Below, piece by piece: positions 41,443-50,633 of a stretch of DNA of 64,000 nucleotides. This DNA is from Bacillota bacterium. GTDB taxonomy: Bacteria > Bacillota_I > Bacilli_A > RF39 > UBA660. Position 1 is the first letter of the stretch, and every line of letters starts with the position of its first letter. Position numbers and translations under genes: made by a program. The stretch lies in assembly GCA_015059405.1 (NCBI GenBank), contig SVAL01000007.1, forward strand, positions 1-64,000, in the 5' to 3' direction. The notes beneath the pieces are model-generated. The model did not search any database. It worked only from the letters and a program-made list of their open reading frames with translations, and was not told where the DNA came from.

Positions 41443-43809
41443 TTATCCCCCTACACCAGTACCATATTTGCATGTACTACCACTTCTACCTTGATAGTCA
41501 ATTGTCCAATAAACTTTATATTCTTTTGAATTACCCGCGTTGTCTGTTGCGTAGAAGGTCGTTGTTTTATAGCATGGCGCTGAACTACAACCATGAGATC
41601 CTGATGAATCTCCAGATGGTGCTACTGAAGCTACTCCACTTGTTGCATCAGCAAATACTCCACTATTAGTAACTGGTCCAGAGTTATACCAATAATATCT
41701 TAAATCAGAACCACTACAAGCAAGTATACTACAACTATTAGATCCACATGAACGACTTTGGAACCAACTTGTTATAGCACCCCAACTTGAATTATACCCT
41801 GTATATCCGAAACCTGATATTCCACCGTTTTTATATGGGGCTACTGTATCTTTTTTGAAAGTTTTCGAACTATATCCTGTGTTTCCAGCATTATCTTTTA
41901 CATAACAATAATATGTAATACCCGTTGTATCAGAAGTTATTGTATCTGTTTCTGTACCACCATAACTTGGACTTGAATCTGTCGACAAGTTATGTGAATG
42001 AATTTCACTTTTGTGAGTTCCGTTATCTGTTCTTGTTGTCGAAAGGCTTATATTAGATCTAAACCATCCATTGTTTCCGGCTGTACCTGTACCAGAAATA
42101 GAACAACTAGGTGCTGTTTTATCTATCATAATTTTGCTTCCCGCACTTATTGTACACTTTCCTACCTTATCGCACACTTTAAAATATACATCTTGATTTC
42201 TTTCAGCGGAGAATGGTGATGTTACAAAAGTTGTTTTTTCATATGAGTTATAATCAGCGGAATCGTATTTTTTCCAATCACTTTTATCATAACTGTAATA
42301 CCAATAATCATTACCTGAATTTGTATCAGTAGAAGATACAGTTACAGAGAAATCATAATTAACCCACTTATTGGCATTTGAATTTGTGATTGAAATTGCT
42401 GGTGGTGGTGTTGTATCTCTTTTTACCATTGTAGAAGCACAACTTCCTTTATTCCCAGCACTATCTACTACATATCCATAGTAAACAATACCATTTGAAT
42501 CCGTATTCATTACTTTAGTAGCTTTATTATCATATGAGGTTACAGCATCTTCATCCATACTTTGTGTTGTAATAAGATATTTAGACATTACATCTTTTGA
42601 TTCTAATTTAAATGTTACGTCACCAGTATAATAACTTCCTACTTTTGGACCATCTGGTGTTAATGTACATTTTGGTTTTGTTCTATCAATATTAATTATT
42701 GTATGATCTGTTGTACATTGTCCTGCTTTGTTACAAGCTTTTATATATACTTCTTCATTTCTTTCTTTTTCGAATGGAGATGTTACATATTTATCTTTTT
42801 CATATGAATCATATTCTGGTTTATCATATTTTGTCCAATTTTCTTCATCAAAACTATAATACCAATATTCAAGACCTGATTCAGGATCAGTTCCTTCTAC
42901 TGTTAAACTAAATGGTTTATTTGTTGGATTACCTCCTGTTGGATTAACAATTTTTATATTTATTGGTCCAGTTGTATCTCTTTTTACAGTTATACTGCAT
43001 GTTGAAGTAAATCCTTCTGTATCTTTAACAAAACCATAATATGTAGTACCTTTTGTATCTACAGTTAACTCAGCATTTTGTAAGTAGTTATAGTCAACAT
43101 CTTGTTCTGTTGATAAACCATATTCAACTACAGATCCTTTAGTAGTTAAATGAATATCTACATCTGATGTATACCAGTTATTTGTTCCTTTAGTTCCTTT
43201 AGCAGTTATAAGACAACTAACTTCTTCATCAGTGGTTCCACCGGATGTTCCTCCACCTTCTGGAATAGAAGTGTTTGCGACTTTTACTTCAATATTAGCA
43301 AAAGTTCCATCGTTATAACATACTATTATTCTTTTATAATTGTCATATGTAGCTCCTGCTGGTTGTTTATAGTCATCTAAACTAGCAATATAATCTCTTG
43401 CTGCACGATCAAAATCTACATCATTTTTTAAAGAAGTTGTTTTTATTCTTTCTGTTCTATACCAAGTAATATATATTTTATCTACATTTAAATATGTATC
43501 ACCTAATAATTTCCAACAGTAATTTTCTTTATCTAAGTTCTTATCACTACATAAATCTTCTCTTTCATAGATTTTATATGGATTACTTCCTAGATTAAGA
43601 ATTTCTTCTGAATTATCATCTTCTAATATCATCGTTCTTATTAAATTGGCATTGTATGCTCCGTTAATAGTATCGTATTTTTCCATTGCTTCATATTGTC
43701 CCACTAATGGTACAACGTTAACAAACAAGAATGTAAATAGCGATAGAACAAATACCCCTACTACAATTGCTTCTGCTAATAAGAATCCTTTTTTATTCAT
43801 TTTTCTCAT
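41443..43809 (-). CDS. Large pilin-like surface protein with Ig-like repeats, 788 aa
   Basis: The N-terminus MRKMNKKGFLLAEAIVVGVF has a prepilin-like leader (KKGF) and a hydrophobic helix, resembling a minor pilin. Residues 200-720 hold at least four Cys-containing repeats, each with an xKRDTTxP or IDRTKPxC-type junction and a WYYSxDxxxWxKYD strand. Two long units (about residues 300-390 and 475-565) are nearly alike. These look like bacterial Ig-like or cadherin-like modules found in surface proteins. The end (STCKYGTGVGG) has no LPxTG motif. It probably acts as an adhesive pilus tip or minor pilin. It sits near the GspE-like ATPase. Confidence 0.8.
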   Translation of the reverse strand: MRKMNKKGFLLAEAIVVGVFVLSLFTFLFVNVVPLVGQYEAMEKYDTINGAYNANLIRTMILEDDNSEEILNLGSNPYKIYEREDLCSDKNLDKENYCWKLLGDTYLNVDKIYITWYRTERIKTTSLKNDVDFDRAARDYIASLDDYKQPAGATYDNYKRIIVCYNDGTFANIEVKVANTSIPEGGGTSGGTTDEEVSCLITAKGTKGTNNWYTSDVDIHLTTKGSVVEYGLSTEQDVDYNYLQNAELTVDTKGTTYYGFVKDTEGFTSTCSITVKRDTTGPINIKIVNPTGGNPTNKPFSLTVEGTDPESGLEYWYYSFDEENWTKYDKPEYDSYEKDKYVTSPFEKERNEEVYIKACNKAGQCTTDHTIINIDRTKPKCTLTPDGPKVGSYYTGDVTFKLESKDVMSKYLITTQSMDEDAVTSYDNKATKVMNTDSNGIVYYGYVVDSAGNKGSCASTMVKRDTTPPPAISITNSNANKWVNYDFSVTVSSTDTNSGNDYWYYSYDKSDWKKYDSADYNSYEKTTFVTSPFSAERNQDVYFKVCDKVGKCTISAGSKIMIDKTAPSCSISGTGTAGNNGWFRSNISLSTTRTDNGTHKSEIHSHNLSTDSSPSYGGTETDTITSDTTGITYYCYVKDNAGNTGYSSKTFKKDTVAPYKNGGISGFGYTGYNSSWGAITSWFQSRSCGSNSCSILACSGSDLRYYWYNSGPVTNSGVFADATSGVASVAPSGDSSGSHGCSSAPCYKTTTFYATDNAGNSKEYKVYWTIDYQGRSGSTCKYGTGVGG

Positions 43810-44120
43810 ATCTAATCACTTACCCTCATCGATTATAATCTATTTTCATTATATAATATCTTTTTATATTCTACTAGATTATTTTTAATTTTTTTAAATT
43901 TATTTTTTTATTTTTCTTTATATATATATTTATAAATTATTTTTACTTTACATTATATTTGTAAACCTTTTTTTAAAACTCCTTTATTTACTTAGATTTT
44001 GAAAATTACTATTTTTTTATCTTGAAAATTTTGTCTCCTTTTATTGATTATATTTTGAAACTATTATATAATTAATTAGAATATTAAACTAGACAGAAGT
44101 CTAAAAAGGGGCAATAAAAT
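43810..44120. other. Intergenic region between divergent pilin-like and ATPase genes
   Basis: This 311-base AT-rich region has no gene. It holds the ATPase promoter (44044-44072) and candidate TATAAT elements for the pilin-like gene near 43840-43865. The motif TTGAAA occurs three times on the plus strand (43999, 44022, 44055), which might be operator-like but could be chance in AT-rich DNA. Confidence 0.5.
44044..44072 (+). promoter_or_regulatory. Sigma-A promoter of the GspE-like gene
   Basis: TTGATT (44044-44049), 17-base spacer, TATAAT (44067-44072), about 50 bases before the ATG. AAAAAGGGGC serves as the ribosome binding site. Confidence 0.7.
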
Positions 44121-46172
44121 ATGGTAGAGTATGATTTCGTCAAGGTTCCGATAGTTGATATCGTTAACCAAATAATTTTATATGCAGCACAACACAGGGC
44201 CAGTGATATACATTTTGACCCCTTAGAAGATGCATTAATGGTTCGTATGAGGGTCGATGGTGATTTACAAAACCACTCTCTTGTACCTAAAGTTTATGAA
44301 AGAAATCTTATTACAAGAATTAAGTTAGTTTCTGCGATGAATATTACAGAAACTCGTCTTCCACAAGATGGTGCGATTAAAGGTCGTATTGGTGGTAGAG
44401 ATTTGGATATGCGTGTATCTATCTTACCTACTAACGAGGGTGAAAAGTGCGTTATCCGTATCTTGGACTTCCAAAAAGGTTTAAGTGGATTAGATGGTTT
44501 AGGATTTACTCCTAAAAACTTTGCTAAAATAGAAAAAATGCTTGCAGTACCTAATGGTATTATCCTAGTTACTGGGGCTACTGGATCTGGTAAATCTACT
44601 ACTACTTATTCAATGTTATCTGCTTTAAATAAAGAAGAAACTAACGTTATTACAGTAGAAGATCCGATAGAAATGAATATTGAAGGTATTAACCAAGTAC
44701 AAGTTAATAGTGAAATTGGTATGACCTTTGCTGCTGCACTTAGATCAATCTTACGTCAAGACCCGAACGTTATTCTTATTGGGGAAATGCGTGATGAAGA
44801 AACAGCGCAAATCGCAGTTCGTGCCGCTATTACTGGGCACTTAGTTTTATCTACAATCCATACTAACAATGCTCTTGCTACTTTGGAACGTCTATTTGAT
44901 ATGGGTGTTGAAAGATACATGGTTGCAACTTCAGTTGTTGGTATCATTTCACAAAGACTTGCTAGAACATTATGTGATAAATGTAAAAAATTAAGACCTA
45001 CTACAAAATATGAAAGATATATGTTTGCTAGGGTTTTACATAAAAAAGTAAAAGAAACTTATGAACCAGTTGGTTGTAGTGAGTGTCATGGTGGATTTAA
45101 AGGACGTATTGCTATTCATGAAGTATTATATATTTCTGAGCACTTGCGTGATATGATTTCTGATGAATCTGTTGATAAAGAACAATTACGTGATGATGTA
45201 TATGGTAATGGTGATACTACTACATTATTACAAGATGCTTTACAAAAGGTTATTATGGGACATACTACATTCCAAGAAATATATCGTGTTGTTGATATCG
45301 ACGTTGACTTAGATAATGCTATTAAAGCTGATATTGGAATTAATGAAGCTGGTGAAGAAGTTATCGATGTTGAAGAAGATGCAGATTGGATGACATTTGA
45401 TGGTACATTCGATGATGAACTTGAACTTATTGATATTGAAAATACTGATGAAAATGACTTACCTACTCTTGATACTTCTATTATTAATGTTGATGAATTC
45501 TTATGGCAATTTAATAAAAAACTTGATGCTAGTGATCCAGAGTTTGTTAAATTCTTCATACTTGAAGATAAAAAGATTATGGATGAAGAAGTTCTTGCTA
45601 AAGAAAATGAACGTAAGTTATTTAGAGAATTTATTGAACAATATGATGCTAAGTTAACTAAAGCTAAGATGGATAAATTATTTAAAGAATTCTTATCACA
45701 ATATGATGATCAATTTGGAGAAGAAAAGAAATTAAGTAAAGAACAAGAGGATGAAGCATTTAGAAAATTCTTAGCTGAATATGATAATAAAGTTCAACAA
45801 AGAATTCTACATGAAAAAGAATTAGAAGCTGAAATTGGTGATTTAATTGATATATTTGATAATAATAGTTTAATTACTGATTTAGGATTAGTTGAAGATC
45901 CTTCAACAATTAAAAATTTAGATGATATTGTTAAAGGTCAAAAAGATGAAGAAATCTCTAATAATGAAGAAGTTGTTTTATATGAAAAAAATACTTTAGA
46001 TAATATTATTGGTGGATATGGTGCAGTTGAAGAAAGAAGAAATAATATTTTAGATTTAACTAATGTTGAATTTAATTACAAAGAAATTCTTGATTTGATA
46101 GATGCATATTCTGATAAAGGTCCTTCTATTCAAGATGTAGTTGATGATACAATTGGAGAAATGATTAATTAA
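44121..46172 (+). CDS. GspE/PilB-family assembly ATPase with acidic repeat C-terminal extension
   Basis: This 683-residue protein is a secretion/pilus ATPase. Motifs are the ASDIHFDPLEDALMVRMRVDG start, Walker A TGATGSGKSTT (near residue 152), the Asp box TVEDPIE, Walker B ILIGEMRDEETA, the His box VLSTIHTNNA, and zinc Cys pairs (CDKCKK and CSECHGG). It lacks the N-terminal domain of PilB, like ComGA. After residue 390 a 290-residue acidic tail follows, with four FxxFLxxYDxK-type repeats (near residues 460-560). No platform protein or peptidase is near. Confidence 0.92.
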   Translation: MVEYDFVKVPIVDIVNQIILYAAQHRASDIHFDPLEDALMVRMRVDGDLQNHSLVPKVYERNLITRIKLVSAMNITETRLPQDGAIKGRIGGRDLDMRVSILPTNEGEKCVIRILDFQKGLSGLDGLGFTPKNFAKIEKMLAVPNGIILVTGATGSGKSTTTYSMLSALNKEETNVITVEDPIEMNIEGINQVQVNSEIGMTFAAALRSILRQDPNVILIGEMRDEETAQIAVRAAITGHLVLSTIHTNNALATLERLFDMGVERYMVATSVVGIISQRLARTLCDKCKKLRPTTKYERYMFARVLHKKVKETYEPVGCSECHGGFKGRIAIHEVLYISEHLRDMISDESVDKEQLRDDVYGNGDTTTLLQDALQKVIMGHTTFQEIYRVVDIDVDLDNAIKADIGINEAGEEVIDVEEDADWMTFDGTFDDELELIDIENTDENDLPTLDTSIINVDEFLWQFNKKLDASDPEFVKFFILEDKKIMDEEVLAKENERKLFREFIEQYDAKLTKAKMDKLFKEFLSQYDDQFGEEKKLSKEQEDEAFRKFLAEYDNKVQQRILHEKELEAEIGDLIDIFDNNSLITDLGLVEDPSTIKNLDDIVKGQKDEEISNNEEVVLYEKNTLDNIIGGYGAVEERRNNILDLTNVEFNYKEILDLIDAYSDKGPSIQDVVDDTIGEMIN

Positions 46173-46196
46173 GAGTACAATTAGTACTCTTTTTTA
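46171..46196 (+). terminator. Terminator after the GspE-like gene
   Basis: Stem AAGAGTAC / GTACTCTT with a 5-base loop, then TTTTTTATT on the plus strand, directly after the stop at 46172. Confidence 0.85.
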
Positions 46197-46207
46197 TTGC
46201 ATAAAAA

Positions 46208-46229
46208 AAGAAATGAGAAATCATTTCTT
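46208..46229 (-). terminator. Terminator after tmk
   Basis: Stem AAGAAATGA / TCATTTCTT with a 4-base loop and TTTTTTTAT on the minus strand, at the tmk stop. Confidence 0.85.
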
Positions 46230-46905
46230 ATTCATAATCTTGTAAAACTATTTTTAAAACATCTTCATGAATATCTTCTTTAGTTCTAATAGTATTATCT
46301 ATTACACATTTAATAGTACTCCAATTATATAATTCAGATAATTCTATATATGATGCTTCAGCATGTTTTAGATGTTCTGGATTTTTTTCGTGTTCATCTA
46401 AAAATTCTCTATTTTTCTTTAATTCTAAAGATTGTTCATATGGCATATGTAAGAAAATAGTAATGTCTGGTTTAGGAAGTCCTAAAAGCCAATATTCTAG
46501 ACGATCTATCCATTGATACATATTAATACGTTCTTCTTTATCTAATATTTTACCACCTTGATGAGCCATATTAGATGTTGTATATCTATCTAGAATAACA
46601 AAGTATCCTTTTTCTAAGTATTCTAATGCTTCATTGATATTATATTTTCTATCAGCAGCATAATATAGACATGCCACTTTAGGATCTACACTATTAGCAC
46701 CTTCAGTAAATAGTGATTCACTTATTTCAGGTTTTCCTAAATAGCATCCCCCTACTATTTTACCAGTTGGTGTTTCATATTTAGGAAATCCCATACGATA
46801 TACTTTGTGTCCTAATTTATTTAATTTTTCTTCTAATAATTTAGATTGTGTTTCTTTTCCTGAACAATCAGTTCCTTCTATTACTATTAATTTACCTTTT
46901 TCCAT
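46228..46905 (-). CDS. tmk: Thymidylate kinase
   Basis: Thymidylate kinase phosphorylates dTMP to dTDP. The 225-residue protein shows a variant P-loop VIEGTDCSGKETQSK instead of GxDGSGKST, the VILDRYTTSNMAHQGGK block with the DR motif, and a lid region with multiple Arg/Lys. The variant P-loop is typical of a subgroup of low-GC Gram-positive enzymes. It is 1 base from folA and follows thyA in the same unit, so dTMP production and use are linked. Confidence 0.92.
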   Translation of the reverse strand: MEKGKLIVIEGTDCSGKETQSKLLEEKLNKLGHKVYRMGFPKYETPTGKIVGGCYLGKPEISESLFTEGANSVDPKVACLYYAADRKYNINEALEYLEKGYFVILDRYTTSNMAHQGGKILDKEERINMYQWIDRLEYWLLGLPKPDITIFLHMPYEQSLELKKNREFLDEHEKNPEHLKHAEASYIELSELYNWSTIKCVIDNTIRTKEDIHEDVLKIVLQDYE

Positions 46906-46906
46906 A

Positions 46907-47389
46907 TTACTTTCTCCTATATACCATATGCTTATATTTTATACCTTTATCTTCATTTTCTCTTATAAGTTCGCTTGTATAATCATCTTTATTAAATTCT
47001 GGGAAGTAAACATCAGCATCTTTACAACTTGCTTCTACTTCAGTTAAATATAAGCTTTCACAGTCATTAATAAATTGTTTATATATACTAGCACCACCTA
47101 TAATAAAAATCTCTTCTTCTCGGTCTTTCATTGACTCTAAGAATGTTTCTTTATTGTGAAATATTTCTATATCTGGATCTAATTCTCTATCTTTAAATGT
47201 AAAAACTATATATTTACGACCTGGTAGTCGTTTAGGTAAAGATAAGTATGTATTATATCCCATGGCTATTGTCTTACCCATTGTTGTTTCTTTAAAAAAT
47301 TTTAAATCTCCAGGTAAATGCCAAATAAGATTATTATCTTTTCCTAATTCATTATTTTCACCTATTGCAGCAATTAATGATAATTTCAT
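46907..47389 (-). CDS. folA: Dihydrofolate reductase
   Basis: The 160-residue enzyme reduces dihydrofolate to tetrahydrofolate with NADPH. Family blocks are SLIAAIGENNELGKDNNLIWHLPGDLKFFKETT with the substrate-binding Asp-like position, GKTIAMGYNTYLSLPKRLPGR, and IFIIGGASIYKQF. It is one base from thyA, which produces the dihydrofolate it recycles. Confidence 0.96.
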   Translation of the reverse strand: MKLSLIAAIGENNELGKDNNLIWHLPGDLKFFKETTMGKTIAMGYNTYLSLPKRLPGRKYIVFTFKDRELDPDIEIFHNKETFLESMKDREEEIFIIGGASIYKQFINDCESLYLTEVEASCKDADVYFPEFNKDDYTSELIRENEDKGIKYKHMVYRRK

Positions 47390-47390
47390 A

Positions 47391-48293
47391 TTATTGAGCT
47401 ATTGGGAATTTAATAGGTCCCATATGTTGATATTTTTTAACTTTTACATCTTTTAGTTCACGAGAATTATCTATTTCATAGAAATCAGTTACTTCTGGAT
47501 TAATCCATAGTTCTGGTGCTGGTAAGTGTCCTTGTTCATCAAAACGTCTTATTTGTTCTTTAATACCTTCTACTTGATTAACATAGATATGTGCATCTTT
47601 AATACTCCAATCAATTGTACCTACTTCAAGTCCAGTACAATGTGCAAGTAATGATAATAATACTGCATATTGTGTTACATTAAATGGAAGGCCAAGTGGT
47701 ACATCACAACTTCTTTGGTGTACCCAACAATTAAGTTTTCCATCTGTAACGTCCCATTCACTACTCCATACACAAGATGGAAGTACTGCAGTATCTACAA
47801 ACTGATCTTGCCATAAACTAAGTACCATTCTTCTATCGTTTGGATTATTTTTTAATCTATCTATTAATTTATCTATTAAATGGAAATTTTTTACTATCCA
47901 TCCATAAGCAGTACCAATTGTATGAGCCCATTCTTCACCAAAATATTTTTCAACTTCTGTTTTTTCTAGTATACCTTCGGCATTTGGTAACATTTGAGTA
48001 GCTCGCCAATAACCATCTTCTGCAATTTCCCATTCATCCCAAATTTTAACTCCACGTTCTTGTAACCATCTAACATCATTTGATTGTTGTTGGTAAATCC
48101 AAAGCATTTCAATAATAGCTGCTTTAAAATATAATTGTTTTGTAGTTAAAACAGGAAATTCTTCACTTAAATCAAAATGAAAGTGATGAGATGGAATTTT
48201 AATTGTATTAGTTCCCGTTCTGTTTTCTACTTCTACCCCTTCAGTTAAAATCTTTTTACATAAGTTGATATAATCAACATCAAATTTTGACAT
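47391..48293 (-). CDS. thyA: Thymidylate synthase
   Basis: ThyA methylates dUMP to dTMP with methylenetetrahydrofolate. The 300-residue protein has NRTGTNT, the catalytic Cys in VLPSCVWSSEW (the usual PCH motif reads SCV here, so the His after the catalytic Cys is replaced), RSCDVPLGLPFNVTQYA and DAHIYVNQV. This variant occurs in some ThyA proteins. It is followed within one base by folA and then tmk, and preceded by the HD gene with a 4-base gap. Confidence 0.95.
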   Translation of the reverse strand: MSKFDVDYINLCKKILTEGVEVENRTGTNTIKIPSHHFHFDLSEEFPVLTTKQLYFKAAIIEMLWIYQQQSNDVRWLQERGVKIWDEWEIAEDGYWRATQMLPNAEGILEKTEVEKYFGEEWAHTIGTAYGWIVKNFHLIDKLIDRLKNNPNDRRMVLSLWQDQFVDTAVLPSCVWSSEWDVTDGKLNCWVHQRSCDVPLGLPFNVTQYAVLLSLLAHCTGLEVGTIDWSIKDAHIYVNQVEGIKEQIRRFDEQGHLPAPELWINPEVTDFYEIDNSRELKDVKVKKYQHMGPIKFPIAQ

Positions 48294-48297
48294 ATTA

Positions 48298-48882
48298 TTA
48301 CTCCTCCACTATATTATTGTTTTCATCGAAATGAATATCGATTACTTTTCTACTTGCTAGAAAATCACACATATGAACAAAATTCTGATATTTAGATTTA
48401 GGGTAAGGTAAAACTTCATTACCATTATAATCTTGTGTCCAAGGTCCCATATGAGATGCTATAACATCGGATAAGAATTTTATTTCATCGTCACTGTAGT
48501 TTAAGTTCGCTTTATTTTCTTTAATATAATCCCCTATTAATAGTGGATGTTCAAATTTAGTGTACCTACTACATTCTTTCCCCTTTTTTAAACCATCATG
48601 AAGCATTAATGCAATTAGCATTAAATCTTTTTCTTCTTCAGTATATTTATTCCCGATTGCTGGATCACTTAGTAACTCATAAGCAATTCTAACTGCAGCC
48701 TTTGTATGTCTTACTAATCCACCATTACCTTGTGCATATCTAGGATGATATTTTCCAGTTGATGCAGCTTCTACTTCAAAGAAATAATCAGGTAAGCCAT
48801 CAATTAAGTACATCGCATCATTTTTGTATGATTCATTTTTTATATACTTTAACTCTTGTTCAAAAATTGCTACTTTATTCAT
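48298..48882 (-). CDS. HD-domain phosphohydrolase-like protein, 194 aa
   Basis: The protein has HD-family features: GGLVRHTKAAVRIAYELL near residue 56, LIALMLHDGLKKGKE (HD pair) near residue 90, HPLLIGDYI, and SHMGPWT with a later His, matching metal-dependent phosphohydrolases. Substrate unknown; next to thyA a nucleotide role is plausible but unproven. It overlaps the HemW-like gene by 8 bases. GGAGGTAGTA precedes the ATG. Confidence 0.83.
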   Translation of the reverse strand: MNKVAIFEQELKYIKNESYKNDAMYLIDGLPDYFFEVEAASTGKYHPRYAQGNGGLVRHTKAAVRIAYELLSDPAIGNKYTEEEKDLMLIALMLHDGLKKGKECSRYTKFEHPLLIGDYIKENKANLNYSDDEIKFLSDVIASHMGPWTQDYNGNEVLPYPKSKYQNFVHMCDFLASRKVIDIHFDENNNIVEE

Positions 48883-49978
48883 TACTACCTCCTATAAAAT
48901 TTATTAGAATAGAATTAGATAAATACAGTTTATCTTTAGGTATTTTTATATACCCTTCTTTATCTTCTAATAAATTTTTATCAATCATATTTATTATATC
49001 AAATATTTCTTCTATTTTGAAATTATATTTACTAAAGAAGTCATCTTTTTTTATACCTTTAATTTTTCTTAATCCTAGAATCATTTCATTTTCCATATCT
49101 ATTTCTTTAGTAATTATATCTTTTTCTTTTATATAATTTCCTTTTAAATAATTATTAAAACTACTAGTATTGGTATATCTAATGTTATTAATGTATCCCC
49201 CAGATGAAAGTCCAAAGCCATAATACTTATCATTATTCCAATAAGTTAAATTATGTTTTGATGAATACCCTTCTTTAGAAAAATTACTTATTTCATAGTG
49301 AATATATCCTAATTCTTCTAAATATTTAATTATATGATAATACATATTAGACTCTAATTCTTCATCAATTGGTTTTGTTTTATCTATATACAATTTAGTA
49401 TGCTCTTCTAATATTAATGAATATATAGATATGTGTGGTACATTTAATTCTTTAAAGAAGTTCAAATCGTTATCTAAATCTTCTATAGTTTCATTCGGGA
49501 ATGCATACATTAAATCTATATTTATATTAGTAAAATATTCTTTTACTAGTTTTATTTTATTTTTTATTTCTTCTTTATTATTATATCTATTTAAAAACTT
49601 ATAGAATTTTTCGTTGATTGTTTCTATGCCAATACTTATTCTATTTACTTTATTATTTTTTAATATCTCTAATAATTCTTTATTAATGTCACAAATATTA
49701 CATTCGAAAGTAAATTCATATTGTTGTTTTATATTTAATTGATTAGTAATAGAAAATAATTTATCAAGTTGTTTTTTTGACAAACTTGATGGTGTTCCAC
49801 CACCAATATATATAGTTTTTAGATATTCTTTGTTATATCTTTTATTTACTTCATTTTCTAATTCAGTTAAATAATCATCTACAAATTTTTCGTTATAAAA
49901 CATCTTACAAAAATCACAATATGAACATATTTCCTTACAAAAAGGAATATGTAGATATAAAGATTCTATTTCTTTCAT
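48875..49978 (-). CDS. HemW-like radical SAM protein
   Basis: The 367-residue protein begins with SLYLHIPFCKEICSYCDFC, containing the radical SAM CxxxCxxC cluster motif, followed by IYIGGGTPSSL, RISIGIETI and the HNLTYWNNDKYYGFGLSSGGY block typical of HemW/HemN-like proteins. HemW binds heme and is not a coproporphyrinogen oxidase in most bacteria. The true start is ATG 49978 (GGAGTGTGTAAT before it), not the GTG at 49987. Confidence 0.92.
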   Translation of the reverse strand: MKEIESLYLHIPFCKEICSYCDFCKMFYNEKFVDDYLTELENEVNKRYNKEYLKTIYIGGGTPSSLSKKQLDKLFSITNQLNIKQQYEFTFECNICDINKELLEILKNNKVNRISIGIETINEKFYKFLNRYNNKEEIKNKIKLVKEYFTNINIDLMYAFPNETIEDLDNDLNFFKELNVPHISIYSLILEEHTKLYIDKTKPIDEELESNMYYHIIKYLEELGYIHYEISNFSKEGYSSKHNLTYWNNDKYYGFGLSSGGYINNIRYTNTSSFNNYLKGNYIKEKDIITKEIDMENEMILGLRKIKGIKKDDFFSKYNFKIEEIFDIINMIDKNLLEDKEGYIKIPKDKLYLSNSILINFIGGSNE

Positions 49979-50000
49979 ATTACACACTCCTTCTTTTAAA

Positions 50001-50633
50001 TTATTTATTTCTTAAAGATTTTTCTCTTTGTTTAGTCTTTCTCTTAATTAGTCTTAATTCTTTTGGTGTTAGAGACTCAATGTTATTTAAATTTATCCCT
50101 TCATCATACATAGTTTTAGGATATATTACTTCTTCTTCAGGATAAACAAAGTTATTTGTACTATCAGTTATATAACTATCGACATCTTCTCTAATCATTT
50201 GATTTACTTTATCTTTATTTTCTAAAAGCCATGATATAGTTTTCATTTCTCTATATACTTTAGATCCTGTTTTATTTAAAGACATTGATGTTCCTAAAAG
50301 TAAGAAAGCTACTCCTCCTAAAGTATTTCCTGTTAGAAAGTTAGCAGTTGATAAAAACACATCTGCTCCTAATAAGGTTATTTTAATACCATTCATGATA
50401 CCTGAATGTATTCCAACTTTTCTTTTAATCTTTCTAAAACTTTTTTCTTGTTCTTGTTTTATTTCTTCTAAAGATACTTCTTTTGTTGGTACTATTTTAG
50501 TACGCCCATCCATATATTCTATTTTAATATGATCATTTTCTTTAGTTAGATGATAATTTTGAATAGTAGTATTATACATTTTATTACTAATAAAAATACC
50601 ATTATTTTGTGCTAGTGATATATAATTATACAT
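50001..50633 (-). CDS. Two-helix membrane protein, paralog of next gene, 210 aa
   Basis: The protein has two adjacent hydrophobic segments (GIKITLLGADVFLSTANFL and LGGVAFLLLGTSMSL, near residues 88-125) and soluble ends. It shares with its upstream neighbour the order beta-rich N-terminus, helix pair, EMKTISWLLENKDKVNQMIREDVDSY, and YDEGINLNNIESLTPKEL near the C-terminus. The family is not recognised. The pair overlaps by 8 bases, consistent with translational coupling. Confidence 0.65.
   Translation of the reverse strand: MYNYISLAQNNGIFISNKMYNTTIQNYHLTKENDHIKIEYMDGRTKIVPTKEVSLEEIKQEQEKSFRKIKRKVGIHSGIMNGIKITLLGADVFLSTANFLTGNTLGGVAFLLLGTSMSLNKTGSKVYREMKTISWLLENKDKVNQMIREDVDSYITDSTNNFVYPEEEVIYPKTMYDEGINLNNIESLTPKELRLIKRKTKQREKSLRNK

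Noticed and set aside
45116-45559. A Ser-rich minus-strand frame of 147 residues
   Set aside because: It is a shadow of the GspE-like gene; the Ser richness reflects reading Asp/Glu codons on the other strand.
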